DNA of 64,000 nucleotides, from the NCBI RefSeq assembly GCF_030064895.1, contig NZ_JASJEB010000009.1, positions 1 through 64,000 of the forward strand, given 5' to 3'. The notes below the pieces were generated by a model. That model had not been told where the DNA came from, ran no database searches, and saw nothing but the letters and a program-made list of their open reading frames with translations. Position numbers and translations under genes: made by a program. Source of the DNA: Crocosphaera sp. Lineage in GTDB: Bacteria; Cyanobacteriota; Cyanobacteriia; Cyanobacteriales; Microcystaceae. Shown in pieces: positions 18,100-28,972 of this stretch (positions within the stretch are counted from its first letter, which is position 1; each line of letters starts with the position of its first letter).

Positions 18100-21000
18100 A
18101 TGATTCCTTTGCAACTTACCCTAAAAAACTTTTTGAGTTATCGAGATATAATCCTTGATTTTCGGGGGTTACATACTGCCTGTATTTGTGGGGCAAATGG
18201 TGCAGGAAAATCATCTTTATTAGAAGCAATAACCTGGGTTATTTGGGGAAAAAGTAGAACGGCAACAGATGAGGATATTATTCATACTACCGCAGCCTAT
18301 GTTAGGGTTGATTTCGAGTTTATTTGTTATGAACAAAGTTATCGGATTATTCGTAGTCGTCAACGGGGAAAAAGTAACACTTTAGACTTTCAAATTAATA
18401 GTGGTGATGAGTTTATTTCTTTGAGTGGTAAAGGTGTTAGGGCGACTCAAGATATTATTATTGCTACCTTGAAATTAGATTACGAGACTTTTATTAATTC
18501 GGCCTATTTACGTCAAGGAAGGGCTGATGAATTTATGTTACGGGGGGCAACAGATAGAAAAAAAGTTTTGGCAGAGTTATTAAAGTTAGAGGAGTATCAA
18601 AAATTAGCAGAAAAAGCCAAAGATTTATCTAAACAATATAAAGGACAAGTTGAACAAATCAAGTTGAACTTAGACAGAATTAACCAACAGATAGAAGAGA
18701 GAAAAAATATTAATACTCAGCAAAAAGTGATTAATGAAGAGATTGAAAAATTACAAAATTTACAACAAGCTGATCAACACAAATTACAAATAATTAAACA
18801 AAAAAATAATCATCGTCAAGCTTGGTTAGAACAATTTACATGGCATCAAAATAAACAACAAAATTTAGTAAAAGAAGCACATAAATTAAATAAGGAATCT
18901 GGTGAGTTAGCTAATAAAATTAATAATTCAGAAACTATGATTAGTCAAGAACAAGAAATTACTGAAAAATACGAAGAGCTATTAATATTACAAAAACAAG
19001 AAGAAACTTTGTCCCATCAATTCCAAATTTCACAGGAACTTCAACAGGAAAGACAAAAAATAGAACAAGAAATTTTCAAAAAAAATAATCAATTACAATT
19101 ACAAATTCGTCAAGAAAAAACTCGTTTAGAACAGTTAGAAGAAAATGAAAGAGAATTACAAAAAATAATTAGTCAATCCAAAGAAATTAAAGCAGCAGTA
19201 GAAAAGTTAAACAATCATCGTCAAAGATTACAAGAATTAGATAAATTACAACATAAAGTTACCCCTTTGTTGAAACAGAAGCAAAATTTAGAAACAGAAT
19301 TAGCAAAAATAAAAGCTAATCTAGAAGCAAAGTTAGAACAATTTGAAAATTTAGAAGCTCAGTACAATCAAGAATTGAAAAAAATACCAGAAAGACGACA
19401 ACTTCTTTTAGAGTTAGATAGTCAAATTCAAGAAATTGATAATCAGAAAGTTTATCAGATACGGGTTAAAGAAAAATCGCAAGAAAGAAAATTGAAACAA
19501 GAAAAATTAATAGTTAATCAACGTAACTATACAGAAAAAATAGACGAATTACAGCAAAAAATAAACTTATTAAATAATCCAGACTCTGCTTGTCCTTTAT
19601 GTGAACAAGAATTAGATGAAAGTCGTCGTCATAATGTTGTTGATAAAACTCATCAGCAACAGCAGAGACTTCAAGAACAGATTTGGTTTTTACAAGAGGA
19701 ACTATCTGTTATTAAGCGAGATATTAAATCATTAACTATTGAAGATAAGCAGTTAGAAAATAAGCTAAAAAATTCAGAAAGTATTCAACAAGATTTTTCT
19801 AGAATAGAGGCACAACTTGATCAAGCAGGAGAGGTAAAAATTAAGTCAAAGAAATTACAAAAAGAAAAAGAATCTATTGAAAACTTAATCCAAACAGAAA
19901 CCTACGGAATGGATATACAAAATGATATTAAAACTATTAGTAAAAGATTAGAAGAACTGAATTATGATGAACAAAGTCATGGTTTAGCTAGGGGAGAAGT
20001 TGATCGATTAAGATGGGCAGAAATTAAACAAGCTAGAATAGAAGATGCTATCCGTAACCAAAAGAAAATAGCTCAAAAAAAGCCAGAAATTATAAATAAA
20101 ATTGAAAAATTAGAAACAGAAATAAAAAAATTAGAAACCGATTCAGAATTAAGACAAAAAATAGACAAAATAGAAGGGGAATTAAATAACTTGAACTATG
20201 ATAGAGCTTATCATCAAAGAATTTCTAGTTATATTCGTAAATCTCAATCTTGTGTGGTTGATTATCAAAAATTGCAAGATATTAAACAACAATATCCTCA
20301 ATTGAAAGAACAGTTAGAAACTGTTACAAATAAAATCAATAATAATCAAGAAGAAAAAAAAGATACAGAAAAATTTATACAACAATTATCAACTCAATTA
20401 GAAACTATTGAAGATTATACAGAAGAAATTGAAAGATTAGAAACACAACTTAAATTAGAAAGGAAAAAATTAGATAATTTACTGGGTAAAAAAGGAAGAA
20501 TAGAACAATCTTTATCTCAATTAGAAAGCTTTAAAAAAGACCAAGAAGAACAAGAAAAACAATATAAAAATATTCGTAAAAAATATCGAGTTTACACAGA
20601 ATTAACTCAAGCTTTCAGTAAAAATGGTATTCAATTATTAATGATTGAAAATGTTTTACCACAATTAGAAGCAGAAACAAATCAAATATTATCACGATTA
20701 ACAGGTAATCAATTTCATATTAGATTTGTAACACAACGTGCCGGAAAAAGTGGCAGTTCTCGAAAAAAATCAGCTAAAATGATCGATACCTTAGATATTA
20801 TTATTTCCGATACAAAAGGCAGTCGTGCCTATGAAACTTACTCAGGAGGTGAAGCATTTAGGATTAATTTTTCTGTGCGTTTAGCCTTAGCTAAATTATT
20901 AGCACAAAGGGCAGGAACTACATTACAAATGTTAATTATTGATGAAGGTTTTGGAACGCAAGATGCAGAAGGATGTGAACGTTTAATTGCAGCTATTAAT

Positions 21001-21126
21001 GCTATTTCTTCTGACTTTTCTTGTATTTTAGCTGTCACCCATATGCCCCGTTTTCAAGAAGCTTTTCAACATCGTATTGAAGTATATAAAACTAATCAAG
21101 GATCAAAAATTAATTTAGTTAGTTAA
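18100..21126 (+). CDS. sbcC: SbcC/Rad50-type DNA repair ATPase
   Basis: The 1008-residue SMC-like ATPase is the partner of nuclease SbcD/Mre11 in processing DNA ends and hairpins. Walker A is ICGANGAGKSSLLEAITW at about residue 30. Two long glutamine/lysine/glutamate-rich coiled coils flank a zinc hook with SACPLCEQEL at about 496-505. The ABC signature (YSGGEAFRINFSVRLALAKLL) and Walker B (LIIDEGFGTQD) are near the C-terminus. The length is usual. No sbcD gene is adjacent. The coiled-coil DNA is very A-rich. Confidence 0.93.
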   Translation: MIPLQLTLKNFLSYRDIILDFRGLHTACICGANGAGKSSLLEAITWVIWGKSRTATDEDIIHTTAAYVRVDFEFICYEQSYRIIRSRQRGKSNTLDFQINSGDEFISLSGKGVRATQDIIIATLKLDYETFINSAYLRQGRADEFMLRGATDRKKVLAELLKLEEYQKLAEKAKDLSKQYKGQVEQIKLNLDRINQQIEERKNINTQQKVINEEIEKLQNLQQADQHKLQIIKQKNNHRQAWLEQFTWHQNKQQNLVKEAHKLNKESGELANKINNSETMISQEQEITEKYEELLILQKQEETLSHQFQISQELQQERQKIEQEIFKKNNQLQLQIRQEKTRLEQLEENERELQKIISQSKEIKAAVEKLNNHRQRLQELDKLQHKVTPLLKQKQNLETELAKIKANLEAKLEQFENLEAQYNQELKKIPERRQLLLELDSQIQEIDNQKVYQIRVKEKSQERKLKQEKLIVNQRNYTEKIDELQQKINLLNNPDSACPLCEQELDESRRHNVVDKTHQQQQRLQEQIWFLQEELSVIKRDIKSLTIEDKQLENKLKNSESIQQDFSRIEAQLDQAGEVKIKSKKLQKEKESIENLIQTETYGMDIQNDIKTISKRLEELNYDEQSHGLARGEVDRLRWAEIKQARIEDAIRNQKKIAQKKPEIINKIEKLETEIKKLETDSELRQKIDKIEGELNNLNYDRAYHQRISSYIRKSQSCVVDYQKLQDIKQQYPQLKEQLETVTNKINNNQEEKKDTEKFIQQLSTQLETIEDYTEEIERLETQLKLERKKLDNLLGKKGRIEQSLSQLESFKKDQEEQEKQYKNIRKKYRVYTELTQAFSKNGIQLLMIENVLPQLEAETNQILSRLTGNQFHIRFVTQRAGKSGSSRKKSAKMIDTLDIIISDTKGSRAYETYSGGEAFRINFSVRLALAKLLAQRAGTTLQMLIIDEGFGTQDAEGCERLIAAINAISSDFSCILAVTHMPRFQEAFQHRIEVYKTNQGSKINLVS

Positions 21127-21186
21127 CTATCTTAAATCTCTAAAAAATCCTAGTATCTAATAGTGTTATATTTAAAATAAATTTGG

Positions 21187-21192
21187 TATAAT
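21187..21192 (+). promoter_or_regulatory. Probable -10 box of the twin Uma2 genes
   Basis: TATAAT in the context GGTATAATTAAATTAG, 34 bp before the ATG at 21226. The similar box and spacing before the Uma2 gene at 5721 suggest a shared promoter type. Confidence 0.45.
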
Positions 21193-21225
21193 TAAATTAG
21201 GGTTTTATTATTGAGGTCAAAAAAT

Positions 21226-21801
21226 ATGATTAATCCTCTAGAAATAAACTGTGATTCTTTACAAATGACAGATGAACAATTTTTTCAACTGTGTCAAGAC
21301 AATCGTAATTTAAGGTTTGAAAGAAATAGCAATGGAGATATATTAATTATGCCACCAACTGGAGGAGAAACAAGCAACCGTAATATTGAAATTTCTTATC
21401 AAGTTCAAGCATGGAGTCGTCAAAATAAATTAGGAATAGCGTTTGATTCTTCTGGAGGGTTTACACTACCAAATAAGGCAGATAGGTCTCCTGATGCGTC
21501 TTGGATACCTCTAGAAAAGTGGAATGATTTAACATCAGAACAGCGTCAAAAATTCTTACCTTTATGTCCTGATTTTGTTGTTGAATTACGTTCTCCTAGT
21601 GATAGTTTAAAGACGTTACAAAACAAGATGAAAGAGTATTTAGAAAATGGCACAAAATTAGGATGGTTAATTAATCCAAAAACTAAACAAGTGGAGGTTT
21701 ATAGACAAGGTAAAGATGTAGAAATATTAGATAATCCTAAAACTTTATCAGGGGAAGATATATTACCTGATTTTGTTTTAGATTTAGAATTAATTTGGTA
21801 G
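21226..21801 (+). CDS. Uma2-family (DUF820) protein, tandem copy 1
   Basis: 191 residues from the ATG that follows TTGAGGTC. The upstream in-frame TTG at 21211 is rejected because the GAGG ribosome site would lie inside the gene. It has the compact Uma2 form: MTDEQFFQLCQDN start, ILIMPPTGGE strand, ADRSPDASWIPLEKW (first acidic site), FVVELRSPSDSLKTLQNKM (E-x-R/S-P-S-D active-site strand) and a GTKLGWLINPK end. It is the first half of a 612-bp tandem duplication, probably translated from one mRNA with copy 2. Confidence 0.9.
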   Translation: MINPLEINCDSLQMTDEQFFQLCQDNRNLRFERNSNGDILIMPPTGGETSNRNIEISYQVQAWSRQNKLGIAFDSSGGFTLPNKADRSPDASWIPLEKWNDLTSEQRQKFLPLCPDFVVELRSPSDSLKTLQNKMKEYLENGTKLGWLINPKTKQVEVYRQGKDVEILDNPKTLSGEDILPDFVLDLELIW

Positions 21802-21837
21802 AATGAAATTAGAGCTTAATTATTGAGGTCAAAAAAT

Positions 21838-22413
21838 ATGATTAATCCTCTAGAAATAAACTGTAATTCTTTGCAAATGACAGACGAACAATTTTTTCAA
21901 CTGTGTCAAGATAATCGAGATTTAAGGTTTGAAAGAAATAGCAATGGAGATATATTAATTATGCCACCAACTGGAGGAGAAACAAGTAACAAAAATAGTT
22001 CAATAAACTATCAACTTTACGCCTGGAATCTTCAAAATAAATTAGGTATTACCTTTGATTCATCTACAGGTTTTAAGTTACCAAATAAGGCAGATAGATC
22101 ACCTGATGCGTCTTGGATACCTCTAGAAAAGTGGAATAATTTAACCCCTCAACAGCGTCAAAAGTTCTTACCTTTATGTCCTGATTTTGTCATTGAATTA
22201 CGTTCTCCCAGTGATAGTTTAAAAACGTTACAAAATAAGATGAAAGAGTATCTAGAAAATGGCACAAAATTAGGCTGGTTAATTAGTCCAAAAACTAAAC
22301 AAGTTGAAATTTATAGACAAGGAAAAGAAGTGGAAATATTAGATAATCCCAAAACATTATCCGGGGAAGATATATTACCTGATTTTGTTTTAGATTTAGA
22401 ATTAATTTGGTAG
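21838..22413 (+). CDS. Uma2-family (DUF820) protein, tandem copy 2
   Basis: 191 residues. The ribosome-site context and the first 35 and last 70 residues are almost identical to copy 1. The middle (about residues 46-90) differs at many positions: SNKNSSINYQLYAWNLQNK here against SNRNIEISYQVQAWSRQNK. Active-site elements (ADRSPDASW and FVIELRSPSDS) are intact in both. The uneven divergence suggests gene conversion of the ends or selection for change in the middle. Confidence 0.9.
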   Translation: MINPLEINCNSLQMTDEQFFQLCQDNRDLRFERNSNGDILIMPPTGGETSNKNSSINYQLYAWNLQNKLGITFDSSTGFKLPNKADRSPDASWIPLEKWNNLTPQQRQKFLPLCPDFVIELRSPSDSLKTLQNKMKEYLENGTKLGWLISPKTKQVEIYRQGKEVEILDNPKTLSGEDILPDFVLDLELIW

Positions 22414-22465
22414 AAAAAGTATTAATTTTTACAACAAAATATTGACATCATTAATAATTACTTAG

Positions 22466-22486
22466 GGGTTTAACACTGTTAAACCC
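22466..22486. repeat. Small palindrome GGGTTTAAC-ACT-GTTAAACCC
   Basis: Perfect 9-bp arms and a 3-nt loop, lying between the converging Uma2 copy 2 and DUF433 genes. Probable bidirectional terminator and member of the small palindrome family. Confidence 0.75.
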
Positions 22487-22497
22487 ATCTTGATATA

Positions 22498-22707
22498 TTA
22501 TGCTGCTAACAATAAACAAGCTTGAATATCTTCAGATTCTAAGTCAGGAAAATCAGCTAATATTTCTGATACTTCTACATTCAAAGCTAACATTTCTAAG
22601 ATATCTGTTACCCTAATTCTCATACCACGAATACAAGGTTTTCCTCCACATTGTTGAGGGTTATAAGTAATTCTATTTAATAATTCTTGTTGTTGATTCA
22701 TTGTCAT
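22498..22707 (-). CDS. DUF433 protein, antitoxin-like
   Basis: 69 residues: RITYNPQQCGGKPCIRGMRI, then VTDILEMLALNVEVSEILADFP and LESEDIQACLL. This is the usual DUF433 helix-turn-helix pattern. DUF433 proteins commonly precede a PIN-like DUF5615 toxin gene. No such gene lies downstream (the Uma2 gene follows on the other strand), so this is an orphan antitoxin-like gene. A start at MNQQQE (22701) is equally possible. Confidence 0.85.
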   Translation of the reverse strand: MTMNQQQELLNRITYNPQQCGGKPCIRGMRIRVTDILEMLALNVEVSEILADFPDLESEDIQACLLLAA

Positions 22708-22710
22708 ATC

Positions 22711-22822
22711 TACCGTAGGGTGGGTTAGACGGGGATAATATCAATTATAACCAGTATTTAACTATCCGTCGTAACCCACCAATATACATAAATATCGCAC
22801 GGGTTTAACACTGTGTTTTACC
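22711..22822. repeat. Dispersed inverted-repeat element, copy 1
   Basis: About 110 bp beginning TACCGTAGGGTGGGTTAGAC and ending in a GGGTTTAACACTGTGTTTTACCC palindrome. Inside, GGTGGGTTA and TAACCCACC are complementary, so the transcript would fold. A near-identical copy lies at 22930-23041. Confidence 0.85.
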
Positions 22823-22863
22823 CATTCTCTAAGAATAACAATCTAGCTTAATCATAAAGGATT

Positions 22864-22884
22864 GGGCATAATATTATTATGCCC
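22864..22884. repeat. Small palindrome GGGCATAAT-ATT-ATTATGCCC
   Basis: Perfect 9-bp arms followed by CCTACAAGG, between the two copies of the larger inverted-repeat element. Same family as 4806 and 17261. Confidence 0.8.
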
Positions 22885-22929
22885 CTACAAGGTTTATAAT
22901 TCAATTAAATATTTAAAATTGATATCAGT

Positions 22930-23041
22930 TACCATAGGGTGGGTTAGATGGGGATAATATCAATTATAACCAGTATTTAACTATCCGTCGTAACCCACCA
23001 ATATACATAAATATCGTAGAGGTTTAACATTGTTAAAACCA
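22930..23041. repeat. Dispersed inverted-repeat element, copy 2
   Basis: Second copy of the 110-bp element at 22711. Its central 70 bases are identical to copy 1, with changes at the GTAGGG/ATAGGG start and in the terminal GGTTTAAC palindrome. The whole 22.7-23.1 kb gap consists of such repeats and holds no gene. Confidence 0.85.
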
Positions 23042-23139
23042 TGTCAGTAATTTATATAGTAGATAATAAATAATCTTGAAGATGTCTTGCTTCTCAGTTA
23101 TAATACGTTAGGATAGAGTATCATTATCTGAATATTACT

Positions 23140-23805
23140 ATGCTTAATAGTTTACTTGATTTTTTACGAGATCCAGCTTGGACAGCAATAGGAGTTATTT
23201 TTAGCTTGATATTTGGATTTATTGGATTTTATTATACAGCAAGAAATAAATTATGGCTGTATTTATCCATAATAGTTGCAGTATTTATTCTTGGTTTAGG
23301 GTTAGGAACTGGATGGGAAAATCAACCCCTTGTTTCTGCTTCTGAAGCTCCTTTAATTCCAGTAGATTCGACGAAAGGTTGGCAATCAACAGGTATTAAT
23401 GTAAAGAAAGGAAATACAGTAATAATTAGTGTTAAAGGTGGAAGTTGGACTCTAGGGAGAAGATTAATAGATATTAAAAAATATCCAGATATTGATCAAG
23501 CATATATATCTACTCCTAATCTTGATGAATTATGGCATCAATTTTCTGAAAATACCGGAGAAGGATATGAGTCTTTAAACTGTGTAACTTTAGAATGTCC
23601 TGCTGCTCAAATCAAGGCAAAGTTAGGAAGTTTAATTGCGAAAATTTCTAATGAGAAAAATCCTAAACTTGACGAATTTTTTGAAGTTGGTAAAGAAACT
23701 AGATTCACATCACCTATAGATGGGATTTTATTATTAACAATGAATGATAGGGATAAAAATGATAATTCTGGAATACTTTTAACAAAAATAAATGTTGTCC
23801 CATAA
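23140..23805 (+). CDS. Membrane-anchored protein with a LecA/PA-IL-like lectin domain
   Basis: 221 residues with two N-terminal membrane helices (about 15-32 and 37-56), then an extracytoplasmic domain. WQSTGINVKKGNTVIISVKG, the AKLGSLIAKIS segment and the end ILLLTMNDRDKNDNSGILLTKI resemble the beta-sandwich of PA-IL/LecA-type galactose-binding proteins, including the ND...DNSG calcium/sugar loop. A cysteine pair (CVTLEC) interrupts the domain. Sugar binding is inferred from the loop only. The gene stands alone between repeats and gltS. Confidence 0.6.
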   Translation: MLNSLLDFLRDPAWTAIGVIFSLIFGFIGFYYTARNKLWLYLSIIVAVFILGLGLGTGWENQPLVSASEAPLIPVDSTKGWQSTGINVKKGNTVIISVKGGSWTLGRRLIDIKKYPDIDQAYISTPNLDELWHQFSENTGEGYESLNCVTLECPAAQIKAKLGSLIAKISNEKNPKLDEFFEVGKETRFTSPIDGILLLTMNDRDKNDNSGILLTKINVVP

Positions 23806-24242
23806 GTTGAAGACTATATGAAAATTCTCTAGGATGAATAGGTTGTAAATATAAATCATTCATAATTAATAATTGAGAACTAATCTAAACACTATCTTAT
23901 CTAGAATTATATTAATCTTGTTCTCTCTTTCATCTCAAAACCTTAAACGAATCTTAAAAAAATCAGAGCAAATATAAGAACATCCCGAAAAAACCGTTAA
24001 AATCAAAATCCTGTAGTATAACTTGTCTTAAGAAACACCATAGATCAAAAACTCTTAGTTTCGATAGCATGGGAAATAGAGGCCCGTTGATTCACCCAAC
24101 CGTTAAATACTTGTCCCCCCATAGACACAGGTTCAACTAACACCTTCTAACCGAATCGATACCTTAACCATTCCTTAAGCTACGGTTGAGTTGCAGACTA
24201 AACCCACTTAAGCAACCTAGTTACCCTTAAATTTTGACTCGT
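23806..24242. other. Upstream region of gltS
   Basis: About 435 bp without a reading frame. It is likely to hold the gltS promoter and leader. I looked for an NtcA site (GTAN8TAC) and found no convincing one. The last 200 bp are richer in C and carry several CCTTAA/TTAAGC half-palindromes. Confidence 0.4.
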
Positions 24243-27200
24243 ATGGATGAGCGCAACATAATGAATATGACCCAAAATACCCATAACCAACCCAACGCAA
24301 CCTATATGGGAATACCCTCCCTAGTTGAAGAAAGAGACGCTTGTGGGGTAGGATTTATAGCAGATGTGAAAGGTAAAGGCAGCCATAAACTGATCCAACA
24401 AACCTTAACTGCGTTAGACTGTATGGAACATAGAGGCGGTTGTAGCGCAGATAATGACTCAGGAGATGGATCGGGGATCATGACCGCTATTCCCCGTGAG
24501 TTATTAGCCTCCTGGTTTGCCGAAAAAGGCTTAACTATGCCTCCTGTGGAACAGTTAGGGGTGGGGATGGTATTCTTGCCTCAAGATAGCAGTAAAAAAG
24601 AAGAACAAAGATCCTACGTTGAAAGCGTTGTTAAGGGTGCAAACTTAACCGTTTTAGGATGGCGTGAAGTTCCTGTTAAACCTGAATTTTTGGGAGTTCA
24701 AGCAAAGGAAAACCAACCCCATATTGAACAAATAATGATCACGTCTCCTGAAGGGTTATCCGGGGATAAGTTAGATCGGGTTTTGTATATCGTGCGATCG
24801 CAGATCGGGAAACGGTTAGCGGATGATTTTTATATCTGTTCCTTTAGTTGTCGTACCATTGTTTATAAAGGGATGGTACGCAGTGAGGTATTAGGACAAT
24901 TTTATCAAGATTTAACCGATCCTAACTATATTAGTCGCTTTGCTGTCTATCATCGTCGGTTTAGTACCAATACTATGCCGAAGTGGCCTTTAGCTCAACC
25001 AATGCGCTTATTGGGTCATAATGGAGAAATTAACACTCTTATCGGTAATATTAACTCCATGACCACCAGAGAAGTTAAATTAAATGCACCAGGGTGGAAA
25101 ACAGAGGAACTAGAAGCATTAACCCCCGTTGTTAACACAGCAAACAGTGATTCCTATAACTTAGATAGTGCCTTAGAATTATTAGTAAGAACCGGTCGCA
25201 GTCCCTTAGAAGCGGCCATGATCTTAGTTCCCGAAGCTTACAAGAATCAGCCCGATCTCAAAAATTATCCCGAAATTACCGATTTTTATGACTATTATAG
25301 CGGTTTCCAAGAACCTTGGGACGGTCCAGCATTACTAGCATTTAGCGATGGTAAAATGGTAGGTGCTTGTTTAGACCGCAACGGTTTACGGCCTGCAAGA
25401 TATTGTATAACCAAAGATGATTATGTAGTAGTTGGTTCAGAAGCAGGAGTTGTAGATATTCCTGAAGCAGATATTATCGAAAAAGGAAGACTTGGCCCCG
25501 GACAAACCATTGCAGTTGATTTAACTAGCCAAGAAGTGTTAAAAAATTGGCAGATTAAACAACGTATTGCTAAAACCCATCCTTACGGGGAATGGTTGCA
25601 AACCCATCGTCAACAACTAACCCCTCAAACCTTCTCAGATACCCTTCTCTTAAGCGACAAGCAACAACTCTTACAACAACAAACCGCTTTTGGTTACACC
25701 GCAGAAGACGTAGATATGATCGTGGTTCCCATGGCCACCCAAGGAAAAGAACCCACTTTCTGTATGGGAGATGATATTCCCTTAGCTGTGTTATCAGACA
25801 AACCCCATCTACTCTACGACTATTTTAAACAACGGTTTGCTCAAGTAACTAACCCTCCCATTGATCCTTTACGGGAAAGTTTAGTCATGTCGTTGAAGAT
25901 GTTGTTAGGGGAAAAAGGAAACTTACTCGCTCCTAAAGCAGAAGACGCTAAACTACTACAAATAGAAAGTCCCGTTCTCAACGAAACCGAACTAGAACAG
26001 ATCAAAAACTCAGATTTTAACGTTACCGAGTTATCCACCCTGTTCGATATTACAACAGGGCCAGAAGGGTTAAACACTGCTTTAGAGAGACTCTGTAATG
26101 AAGCAACCGCAGCAGTAGAAAACGGTTCAAAAATTCTCATTTTAAGCGATCGCCTTGTGGGAGTCACAAGTATTAATGAGACAACCAGTTATATTCCTCC
26201 CTTACTCGCAGTAGGAACCGTCCACCATCATTTAATTAAACAAGGGTTACGCTTAGAAACCTCCTTAGTGGTAGATACGGCCCAATGTTGGAGTACCCAT
26301 CATTTTGCCTGTTTAGTCGGTTATGGGGCCTCTGCTGTTTGTCCTTATTTAACCCTAGAAACCATCCGTCAATGGTGGAATGACAGCAAAACTCAGAAGT
26401 TAATGGCCAACGGGAAACTAGCAACCATTACCTTAGATGAAGCATTAGGAAACTATCGTCACGCAGTAGAAGCAGGGTTATTAAAAATTCTCTCCAAAAT
26501 GGGAATATCCCTCTTAGCATCCTATCATGGGGCCCAAATATTTGAAGCCATCGGCCTCGGTATGGAGTTAGTCAACATGGCCTTCAAAGGGACAACCAGT
26601 CGTGTTGGTGGTTTAAACATGGCAGAACTCTCTCAAGAGATAATCGCCGTTCATAGTCGCGCCTTCCCCAGTTTAACCGATAAAAAACTGAAAAACTTCG
26701 GCTTCATTAACTACCGTCCCGGGGGAGAATACCACATGAACTCCCCAGAAATGTCCAAATCTCTCCATAAAGCTGTTAAAGCCTATAAAATTGGACAAAA
26801 TGGGGCAAATAAAGAGGCTTACGATCACTACGAGATGTATCAAAAATACCTCGAACAGCGTCCTATTACTGCCTTACGAGACCTCTTAACCTTCAAAAGT
26901 GATCAACCCTCTATCCCCGTCCAAGAAGTTGAACCAGTGGAAGACATAGTTAAACGCTTCTGTACCGGCGGAATGTCCTTGGGTGCATTATCAAGAGAGG
27001 CCCACGAAACCTTAGCGATCGCCATGAACCGCTTAGGGGCCAAGTCCAACTCAGGAGAAGGAGGAGAAGATCCCACCCGTTTTATTCGTCTCTCCGATGT
27101 AGATGCAGAAGGACATTCCCCCACATTCCCCCATCTTAAAGGTTTACGCAACGGTGACACTGCTAGTTCTGCCATTAAACAGATCGCTTCAGGACGCTTT

Positions 27201-28916
27201 GGAGTCACCCCCGAATACCTGATGAACGGTAAACAGTTAGAGATCAAAATGGCCCAAGGTGCAAAACCAGGAGAAGGCGGCCAGTTACCAGGCAAAAAAG
27301 TTAGTTCCTATATTGCCATGTTACGCCGTTCTAAAGCTGGTGTTACCCTCATTTCTCCCCCTCCTCACCACGATATCTACTCCATCGAAGACTTGGCCCA
27401 GTTAATCTTTGACTTGCATCAAATTAACCCTAGTGCTAAGGTATCCGTTAAATTAGTCGCAGAGATCGGCATCGGAACCATCGCTGCTGGTGTGGCCAAA
27501 GCTAACGCAGACATCATTCAAATATCTGGTCACGATGGTGGTACAGGTGCATCACCATTAAGTTCTATCAAACACGCTGGTTGTCCTTGGGAACTAGGTG
27601 TTACAGAAGTGCATCGGATGTTGATGGAGAATAAACTCCGCGATCGCGTTATTTTACGGGCTGATGGTGGCTTAAAAACTGGTTGGGACGTAATGATGGC
27701 CGCCTTGATGGGTGCAGAACAATATGGTTTCGGTTCCATTGCTATGATCGCCGAAGGATGTATTATGGCGCGTATCTGTCATACTAATAACTGTCCCGTT
27801 GGTGTTGCAACGCAACAAGAGAAGTTGCGTAAAAGGTTCACCGGAGTTCCTGAAAATGTAGTCAACTTCTTCTATTTTATTGCTGAGGAAGTCCGTTCAA
27901 TTTTAGCAAAATTAGGCTATCGTTCCTTAGATGAGGTCATCGGACGCTCTGATCTGCTTAAAATGCGCTCACAACCCAATTTAACTAAAACTAACTCCCT
28001 TAACCTAGACTGTTTGTTGAACCTACCCGATGTGAAAAGCGATCGCAGTTGGTTAAACCACGAAGAAGTCCACAGCAACGGGCCGGTGTTAGACGATGAG
28101 TTGTTAGCTGATCCTGCCATTGCTTCGGCCATCAACACTCATGGAAGGGTAGCAAAAAATGTGAAAATTGTCAACACAGATCGCACAGTTGGGGCGCGTA
28201 TTTCTGGAACATTAGCCAAAAAATACGGCAATACAGGCTTTTCTGGGGAATTAACCTTTAACTTTACCGGTGCTGCTGGTCAAAGCTTTGCCGCTTTCAA
28301 CCTTCCTGGTATGATTATGCACCTAGAAGGAGAAGCAAACGACTATGTATGCAAAGGAATGCACGGAGGAGAGGTTGTCATCGTTCCCCCCAAACCTGCC
28401 ACCTACGAAGCCGCAAATAACGTTATCGTCGGTAATACCTGCCTTTACGGGTCAACTGGCGGTGTATTATACGCCAATGGCCGCGCCGGTGAACGGTTTG
28501 GGGTGCGTAACTCTATGGGTAAAGCGGTTATTGAAGGTGCAGGGGATCACTGTTGTGAATACATGACCGGTGGTGTTATCGTTGTCCTTGGTTCCGTTGG
28601 CCGTAATGTTGGCGCAGGAATGACCGGAGGGATCGGTTATTTCTTGGATGAAGATTACAGTTTCCCCGAAAAAGTTAACCCCGAAATTGTTGATATTCAA
28701 CATATTTGTACGGAAGCAGGGGAAGCACAATTAAAAGGATTAATTGAGTCTCATTTTGAACGCACTGGCAGTAAAAAAGCCGAACATATCCTCAATAACT
28801 GGGGAGAATATGTGAGCAAATTCTGGCAAGTAGTTCCCCCATCTGAGGCAAACAGTCCTGAAACGAACCCTAACCCCGTTATGATTGAAGAAAAGACCTT
28901 AACCCCTGTTAAATAA
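24243..28916 (+). CDS. gltS: Ferredoxin-dependent glutamate synthase
   Basis: Fd-GOGAT makes two glutamates from glutamine and 2-oxoglutarate with reduced ferredoxin, closing the GS-GOGAT nitrogen cycle. The chain of about 1557 residues has a short propeptide, then the class II amidotransferase domain with catalytic Cys in [12 protein letters not shown]. The central domain follows, then the FMN-binding synthase domain ([15 protein letters not shown]) with the 3Fe-4S cysteines in [15 protein letters not shown]. The C-terminal glycine-rich beta-helix runs to residue 1540 ([20 protein letters not shown]). The single long chain without an adjacent gltD supports the ferredoxin type. The start is uncertain among ATG 24243 and 24261. 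Confidence 0.95.
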   Translation: MDERNIMNMTQNTHNQPNATYMGIPSLVEERDACGVGFIADVKGKGSHKLIQQTLTALDCMEHRGGCSADNDSGDGSGIMTAIPRELLASWFAEKGLTMPPVEQLGVGMVFLPQDSSKKEEQRSYVESVVKGANLTVLGWREVPVKPEFLGVQAKENQPHIEQIMITSPEGLSGDKLDRVLYIVRSQIGKRLADDFYICSFSCRTIVYKGMVRSEVLGQFYQDLTDPNYISRFAVYHRRFSTNTMPKWPLAQPMRLLGHNGEINTLIGNINSMTTREVKLNAPGWKTEELEALTPVVNTANSDSYNLDSALELLVRTGRSPLEAAMILVPEAYKNQPDLKNYPEITDFYDYYSGFQEPWDGPALLAFSDGKMVGACLDRNGLRPARYCITKDDYVVVGSEAGVVDIPEADIIEKGRLGPGQTIAVDLTSQEVLKNWQIKQRIAKTHPYGEWLQTHRQQLTPQTFSDTLLLSDKQQLLQQQTAFGYTAEDVDMIVVPMATQGKEPTFCMGDDIPLAVLSDKPHLLYDYFKQRFAQVTNPPIDPLRESLVMSLKMLLGEKGNLLAPKAEDAKLLQIESPVLNETELEQIKNSDFNVTELSTLFDITTGPEGLNTALERLCNEATAAVENGSKILILSDRLVGVTSINETTSYIPPLLAVGTVHHHLIKQGLRLETSLVVDTAQCWSTHHFACLVGYGASAVCPYLTLETIRQWWNDSKTQKLMANGKLATITLDEALGNYRHAVEAGLLKILSKMGISLLASYHGAQIFEAIGLGMELVNMAFKGTTSRVGGLNMAELSQEIIAVHSRAFPSLTDKKLKNFGFINYRPGGEYHMNSPEMSKSLHKAVKAYKIGQNGANKEAYDHYEMYQKYLEQRPITALRDLLTFKSDQPSIPVQEVEPVEDIVKRFCTGGMSLGALSREAHETLAIAMNRLGAKSNSGEGGEDPTRFIRLSDVDAEGHSPTFPHLKGLRNGDTASSAIKQIASGRFGVTPEYLMNGKQLEIKMAQGAKPGEGGQLPGKKVSSYIAMLRRSKAGVTLISPPPHHDIYSIEDLAQLIFDLHQINPSAKVSVKLVAEIGIGTIAAGVAKANADIIQISGHDGGTGASPLSSIKHAGCPWELGVTEVHRMLMENKLRDRVILRADGGLKTGWDVMMAALMGAEQYGFGSIAMIAEGCIMARICHTNNCPVGVATQQEKLRKRFTGVPENVVNFFYFIAEEVRSILAKLGYRSLDEVIGRSDLLKMRSQPNLTKTNSLNLDCLLNLPDVKSDRSWLNHEEVHSNGPVLDDELLADPAIASAINTHGRVAKNVKIVNTDRTVGARISGTLAKKYGNTGFSGELTFNFTGAAGQSFAAFNLPGMIMHLEGEANDYVCKGMHGGEVVIVPPKPATYEAANNVIVGNTCLYGSTGGVLYANGRAGERFGVRNSMGKAVIEGAGDHCCEYMTGGVIVVLGSVGRNVGAGMTGGIGYFLDEDYSFPEKVNPEIVDIQHICTEAGEAQLKGLIESHFERTGSKKAEHILNNWGEYVSKFWQVVPPSEANSPETNPNPVMIEEKTLTPVK

Positions 28917-28923
28917 TTAACTC

Positions 28924-28948
28924 GTAAGGTGGGTATTGCCCACCTTAC
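28924..28948 (+). terminator. Hairpin after gltS
   Basis: GTAAGGTGGG, TATTG, CCCACCTTAC: perfect 10-bp arms starting 8 bp after the gltS stop. There is no long T-run, but position and stability fit a transcript end. The same GTAAGGTGGGCA/TGCCCACCTTAC sequence family is common as a dispersed repeat, with a half copy near 32121. Confidence 0.75.
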
Positions 28949-28972
28949 TTGTTTATAACGAGAACTAAAATT

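Noticed and set aside
23950-24240. NtcA box before gltS
   Set aside because: No GTAN8TAC with a correctly spaced -10 box was found.
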